From assembly GCA_016927095.1 (NCBI GenBank), contig JAFGNI010000136.1:1-6531 (forward strand): 6,531 bases of DNA, written 5' to 3'. The DNA is from Anaerolineae bacterium. Its GTDB lineage: Bacteria; Chloroflexota; Anaerolineae; B4-G1; SLSP01. Every line of letters starts with the position of its first letter. The stretch's first letter is position 1. Of the stretch, positions 5,894 through 6,531 are shown piece by piece. The notes below the pieces were generated by a model. It was not told the DNA's origin and did no database searches. It saw only the letters and a program-made list of their open reading frames with translations. The position numbers and the translations under genes are program-made.

Positions 5894-5923
5894 ACGCGGT
5901 CCGGCGATGGACGCGGACCGCGT
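5894..5923. promoter_or_regulatory. Perfect 10-bp inverted repeat, candidate operator of the catabolic operon
   Basis: ACGCGGTCCG (5894-5903) and CGGACCGCGT (5914-5923) are exact reverse complements with a 10-bp spacer, giving a 20-bp centre-to-centre distance, about two helical turns. This geometry suits a dimeric regulator. It lies 26-55 bp upstream of the flavoprotein start, in front of the whole minus-strand operon and within the divergent intergenic region. If the -10-like hexamer at 5944-5949 is used, the repeat would sit just downstream of the transcription start, where a bound repressor would block elongation. A stem-loop in the 5' leader RNA is the alternative. No regulator gene is present in the window. 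Confidence 0.5.
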
Positions 5924-5943
5924 TAGCATACAGCCACCCGATG

Positions 5944-5949
5944 AGTATA
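5944..5949 (-). promoter_or_regulatory. Possible -10 element of the minus-strand operon
   Basis: On the minus strand this reads TATACT, five of six bases of the sigma-70 consensus, about 75 bp upstream of the TTG start. No good -35 lies 16-18 bp upstream (best TTTCGT or GTTTCG), so it would need an activator or is not used. A weaker alternative, TATGCT, is at 5925-5930. Confidence 0.3.
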
Positions 5950-5981
5950 CCCGAGTCCTGAGAAGACGAAACACGGGGCGG

Positions 5982-6009
5982 TTGTGGGTGAGAGGGAGCG
6001 ATCTATACT
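5982..6009 (+). promoter_or_regulatory. Possible sigma-70-like promoter toward the phosphotransferase gene
   Basis: TTGTGG (5982-5987), a 16-bp spacer and TATACT (6004-6009) match the consensus at three and five of six positions. Transcription would start near 6016, giving a leader of roughly 128 nt before the ATG at 6144, and this leader includes the 6055-6100 hairpin. Confidence 0.3.
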
Positions 6010-6054
6010 GGCTTAGGAACAGATACCTATGCAGACGGACCTCCCCGTGTTCGA

Positions 6055-6100
6055 GCCGGATCGACGTTTGGACTGTGTAGTTCCAAACGCGTGATCCGGC
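6055..6100. repeat. Long imperfect hairpin in the phosphotransferase leader region
   Basis: GCCGGATC (6055-6062) pairs with GATCCGGC (6093-6100), and CGTTTGGA (6065-6072) pairs with TCCAAACG (6082-6089). The two 8-bp stems are separated by a 2-versus-3 nt internal loop and capped by a 9-nt loop (6073-6081). Sixteen Watson-Crick pairs in 46 nt are unlikely by chance. Neither strand has a T run after the stem, so a Rho-independent terminator is not supported. It may be an operator, a leader RNA structure or a dispersed repeat. Confidence 0.6.
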
Positions 6101-6143
6101 GGGCCCGTCATGGAGTCAGCCCTTCCCGCGCAAGTACGATAAT

Positions 6144-6531
6144 ATGGTGCTGAATGAGCTAACCATGCTGGGCGAGCCTATCGCCTATGGCCGCACAGCC
6201 GAGATCCACGCGCTCTCCGACAACCGAATCCTCAAGCTCTGCTACGATTGGGTCTCTGAGGGCGCCGTGCGGTATGAGGCTAGGATCGCGCGTGCAGTCC
6301 ACGACGCCGGACTCCCGGTGCCGGCGGTGGGCGAGGTGCGGGAAGTCGACGGACGATTTGGGGTGGTCTACGAGCGGGTTGAGGGCCTCTCTATGTTCAG
6401 GGTCCTCGCTGCCAAACCCTGGCAGTTGCCGCGTCACGCGCGAACGTTGGCAGTGCTCCACGCCCAGATGCACGGGATCGCTGCGATCGCCGGCCTCCCC
6501 GCACAGCGACAGCGGCTGCAGGACAAGATCC
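6144..6531 (+). CDS. Phosphotransferase (APH/choline kinase-like fold), 3' end outside the window
   Basis: The frame is open from 6081 (stop TAG at 6078-6080) to the window end; only the first 129 residues are seen. They match the N-lobe of aminoglycoside phosphotransferase-type small-molecule kinases: a glycine-containing nucleotide loop (YGRTAEIH, 15-22), the ATP-binding lysine (Lys31 in ILKLC), a helix glutamate that can pair with it (Glu45), the hinge-like YERVEGLSM (76-84), and LAVLHAQMHG (102-111). The catalytic loop and the metal-binding aspartates would lie beyond the end, so activity cannot be judged. The substrate is unknown; such proteins often act on sugars, amino sugars or other metabolites rather than antibiotics. 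The start is uncertain: ATG 6144 and ATG 6165 (MLGEP) both lack a good Shine-Dalgarno. It diverges from the catabolic operon. Confidence 0.8.
   Translation, partial: MVLNELTMLGEPIAYGRTAEIHALSDNRILKLCYDWVSEGAVRYEARIARAVHDAGLPVPAVGEVREVDGRFGVVYERVEGLSMFRVLAAKPWQLPRHARTLAVLHAQMHGIAAIAGLPAQRQRLQDKI

Noticed and set aside
5869..6143. tRNA or other stable RNA gene in the divergent intergenic region
   Set aside because: The hairpins do not arrange into a cloverleaf and no TTCRA-type T-loop or CCA end is seen.

Overview
The window is GC-rich bacterial DNA dominated by one co-directional run of six genes on the minus strand (transcribed from right to left), with the start of one divergent gene at the right end. 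The gene families (Hyi-type isomerase, mandelate racemase-type enolase-superfamily enzyme, FAD_oxidored-type flavoprotein, MFS carrier, cupin) and the short tandem repeats between genes recall environmental Chloroflexota (Anaerolineae/Caldilinea-like) chromosomes. That placement is inference; nothing here fixes the taxon.

Layout in the direction of transcription on the minus strand: FAD-dependent oxidoreductase (5868-4690, TTG start), MFS transporter (4638-3472), hydroxypyruvate isomerase-like TIM barrel (3460-2648), aldo/keto reductase-like TIM barrel of unknown function (2597-1764), mandelate racemase/muconate lactonizing-type enzyme (1660-527) and a small cupin (423-97). The gaps are 51, 11, 50, 103 and 103 bp. 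The first four genes look like a tight operon; the last two junctions contain structured or repeated DNA and may be partly uncoupled. To the right, a 275-bp divergent intergenic region (5869-6143) holds a strong Shine-Dalgarno, a perfect 10-bp inverted repeat, -10-like hexamers on both strands and a long imperfect hairpin. It leads into a plus-strand phosphotransferase-like gene (from 6144) that is cut by the window end.

Together the minus-strand genes look like uptake and catabolism of a small sugar acid, hydroxy acid or polyol: a carrier brings it in, a flavoprotein oxidises it, an enolase-superfamily enzyme dehydrates or epimerises it, a metal-dependent isomerase interconverts carbonyl and hydroxy forms, and a cupin and an AKR-like protein serve unknown steps. 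No member fixes the substrate.

The most unusual DNA-level feature is that the 3' junctions carry different short tandem repeats: a heptamer in two opposed arrays (19-39 and 79-106), a degenerate decamer (about 487-516) and an octamer (2643-2682). The heptamer and octamer run into reading frames and write the last residues of the proteins. No rRNA, tRNA, CRISPR array, insertion sequence or transposase was seen.
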